Source of the DNA: WFTC01 sp047635955
GTDB taxonomy: Bacteria > Patescibacteriota > Gracilibacteria > UBA1369 > 2-02-FULL-48-14
Reading direction: 5' to 3'
Assembly: GCA_047635955.1 (NCBI GenBank)
Contig: JBLIGW010000047.1
Coordinates: 1 to 8,072, forward strand
DNA length: 8,072 nt
Of this stretch, positions 6,678-8,072 are shown one piece after another. The notes below the pieces were generated by a model that saw nothing but the letters and a program-made list of their open reading frames with translations, searched no databases and had not been told where the DNA came from. Position numbers and translations under genes: made by a program. Position 1 is the first letter of the stretch, and each line of letters opens with the position of its first letter.

Positions 6678-8072
6678 CTAAGCGGTTTTACGTTTTTTCA
6701 GGAATGCAGCGAGTGCACCGAGTCCAGCAAGGAAAGCGGCAGCGCCTCCAACCATTGCCCAAGGATTAGCTCCTTCGCTTACTTGTCCTGAAACAAAGGC
6801 GGTAGTAGTGGCGTCAACGGCAAATTCAATTTGAATTGATTCACTTCGTTCATTAGTTTCTGGATCAATAGCGGCAATTGTTAGTCTGTGATTCCCGGGT
6901 TCTAGTAGTTCGCTTGGTGCGAGTGCAACGGTTTGTCCGCTTGCATCTGCAATTAGAGTTTGAGATAGAACGGCACTTTGGAAATGATAAACAATTTCAA
7001 TTTGTCTGTCAGATTCAGGAAGTACTAGTTCGAAGTAACCTTGTTCTGCTCGTGCATGGTTTATAGTGCTTGCCATTCGAAGGTTAAGACCTTCAAACTG
7101 TGGGGCTTGTTCAGCACTTACCTTGAGTGTTTGTGAGGGTGAGAAAGAACTTAGTTTCCCGTCTTCCATGGTTCCTACGAAAATTTCGTGTTCACCCGCT
7201 TCAAGATTTTCAATATGAACGATCCCTTTACCAAATTCATCAATTTCTGCCGTTCCTAGTTTTACCAGGTCTCCGTTCTCATCAATCATGTAAAGACTTA
7301 GTTCTTCTTCAGGTTCACCTTTCAACATGAGTGAACTGCTTCCTGAAGTGTGAACTTGTTGAGATCCTTCAGTGATTGCAGGGGTGTAAAGCTCTTCAAT
7401 GCTAGTTACTGTATTCGGGTCAGTACCGTAGTTGAGAATTTCTTCGCCATCTGTGATTCCATCTCCATCAGAATCAGCAACTTGTGGATCGGTTCCATCA
7501 CGTTCTTCTTGGACATCAGTGAGTCCATCTTTATCGGTATCAATATTGCTTTCAATCGGACCGAGAATTATGGCAGGATTGTATTCAAGTGGTTTGTCAT
7601 CGATTGCATCTGGAATTTTATCTCCATCAGAATCCCAAGCCGCAGGATTGAGTCCTTGCTCAAGTTCTTCTAGGTCAGAAATTCCATCGCTATCTGAATC
7701 ATCACTTTCTGGATCAAGTCCGAGTATGAATTCAAGTAGATCATTCACCCCATCGTTGTCCTTGTCTTGATCTTCAGAAGGCATAGCTTTAATTATTTCA
7801 TCTGAAAGTAGCTTGTTTTCTTGGAAAAATTGGAAGTTTTTAATGGTTTGTTTTGGATTCATTACCGGTTTCAGTTCAGATAAAGATTCTCCTTGAGCGT
7901 CAAGGAATTCTTCAATCGTTAGTCCAGCTTCAGTAGCTTCTTCTTCTGGAAGGATTGGTTCAATGACTTCAGGTCCAATGATTACTTCTACGGGAACGTA
8001 AACGGGAGCAATGTAGATTGGCTCTATAATGATAGGGGCAATTACAGGTTCTTCTACTGCTATTTCTTCTTC
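6678..8072 (-). CDS. TSP3-repeat calcium-binding surface protein with C-terminal anchor, N-terminus missing
   Basis: The frame is open from the right window edge to TAG at 6678-6680 (464 residues). An ATG at 7862 looks like a start, but 70 further in-frame codons precede it without a stop, so the true start is outside. From the edge, residues 1-45 form a Pro/Glu/Ile/Val-rich linker with repeated P-I/V spacing, then an acidic stretch to about 70. Five thrombospondin type 3-like Asp-rich repeats follow at about 101-219 (for example DSDGDGITDGEE), expected to bind calcium and form a stiff stalk. Next come two beta-rich, probably Ig-like domains (about 240-320 and 323-420), the first with LEAGEHEIFVG and the second with LLEPGNHRLTIAAIDPETN. 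A Gly/Ala-rich membrane helix (about 438-457) and a KKRKTA tail close the protein. There is no LPxTG motif. It is likely membrane-anchored at its C-terminus and displayed outside, as adhesin, stalk or matrix protein. Export depends on the unseen N-terminus. Confidence 0.85.
   Translation of the reverse strand, partial: EEEIAVEEPVIAPIIIEPIYIAPVYVPVEVIIGPEVIEPILPEEEATEAGLTIEEFLDAQGESLSELKPVMNPKQTIKNFQFFQENKLLSDEIIKAMPSEDQDKDNDGVNDLLEFILGLDPESDDSDSDGISDLEELEQGLNPAAWDSDGDKIPDAIDDKPLEYNPAIILGPIESNIDTDKDGLTDVQEERDGTDPQVADSDGDGITDGEEILNYGTDPNTVTSIEELYTPAITEGSQQVHTSGSSSLMLKGEPEEELSLYMIDENGDLVKLGTAEIDEFGKGIVHIENLEAGEHEIFVGTMEDGKLSSFSPSQTLKVSAEQAPQFEGLNLRMASTINHARAEQGYFELVLPESDRQIEIVYHFQSAVLSQTLIADASGQTVALAPSELLEPGNHRLTIAAIDPETNERSESIQIEFAVDATTTAFVSGQVSEGANPWAMVGGAAAFLAGLGALAAFLKKRKTA
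7416..7772 (-). repeat. Five TSP3-type Asp-rich repeats (protein-level)
   Basis: Tandem units of roughly 20 residues follow the DxDxDGxxDxxE...G.(D/N)P pattern: DQDKDNDGVNDLLE, DDSDSDGISDLEE, DSDGDKIPDAID, DTDKDGLTDVQEE and DSDGDGITDGEE. The third is shortened and lacks the closing G-x-(D/N)P. About 17 residues separate it from the fourth, so the array is in two blocks. At DNA level, stretches such as ATCTCCATCAGAATC recur (near 7461 and 7620), as expected from the repeated Asp/Gly codons. Confidence 0.85.

Larger units (their letters stand above)
1201..8072 (-). other. Probable single operon, seven genes
   Basis: Seven same-strand genes follow each other with junctions of +1 base (surface protein to pyk), +9 or +3 (pyk to ruvC), +20 (ruvC to TPR), -4 (TPR to pilD), -4 (pilD to manC) and -23 (manC to cupin). 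No gap is large enough for a separate promoter plus terminator, so co-transcription from a promoter beyond 8072 is likely. Internal promoters inside coding sequence cannot be excluded. The first visible recognisable stop for transcription is the weak hairpin at 1153-1176. Confidence 0.7.

Noticed and set aside
7461..7635. Short direct DNA repeats as a possible repeat array or CRISPR
   Set aside because: The repeats are about 15 bases, in frame, irregularly spaced and explained by repeated Asp/Ser/Gly codons of TSP3 units.
7432..7770. Serine-rich plus-strand open frame of 112 codons
   Set aside because: Its Ser/Pro repeats are the reverse-strand image of the Asp/Gly codons of the TSP3 repeats.
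7860..7862. ATG at 7862 as the start of the surface protein
   Set aside because: The same frame continues for 70 codons to the window edge without a stop and encodes a coherent linker, so this Met is internal.

Overview
The window suggests an uncultivated, compact-genome bacterium. Weak or missing Shine-Dalgarno sequences, tightly packed genes with four-base start/stop overlaps, and a large thrombospondin type 3 (TSP3) repeat surface protein next to a prepilin peptidase would fit a Candidate Phyla Radiation (Patescibacteria) genome, possibly Peregrinibacteria. That placement is inference with low confidence. The genetic code is standard: TAA, TAG and TGA all end recognisable proteins. The hand-sampled GC content of the right part is about 45 %.

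Every supported gene is on the minus strand, so the window is best read from right to left. From 8072 to 1201 there is one near-continuous gene string, probably a single operon whose promoter lies outside the window. It encodes: (1) a surface protein cut by the window edge, with a Pro/Glu-rich linker, five TSP3-type calcium-binding repeats, two apparent beta-sandwich domains and a C-terminal membrane anchor; (2) pyruvate kinase, with a TTG start; (3) the Holliday-junction resolvase RuvC; (4) a membrane-anchored TPR protein; (5) a type IV prepilin peptidase; (6) a mannose-1-phosphate guanylyltransferase; and (7) a small cupin matching the mannose-6-phosphate isomerase half of bifunctional ManC proteins. 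Neighbouring genes overlap or are separated by at most 20 bases.

Genes 6 and 7 overlap by 23 bases in different frames. Together they match the canonical two-domain ManC, with a seven-A tract just before the second start. They would supply GDP-mannose for surface glycans. The prepilin peptidase, TPR protein and TSP3 protein point to the cell envelope, while pyk and ruvC are housekeeping passengers.

From 1200 to 1140 there is a short intergenic region holding an extended -10 promoter with a TTGATT -35 box at 17-base spacing. A near-perfect 24-base palindrome covers its -10 box. It drives a separate gene (1139 to beyond base 1), an unrecognised soluble protein of at least 379 residues, visibly more AT-rich (about 34 % GC in sampled lines) than the operon. 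This gene and its regulatory region are the most likely novel part of the window. I see no RNA genes, CRISPR arrays, insertion sequences or defence system.
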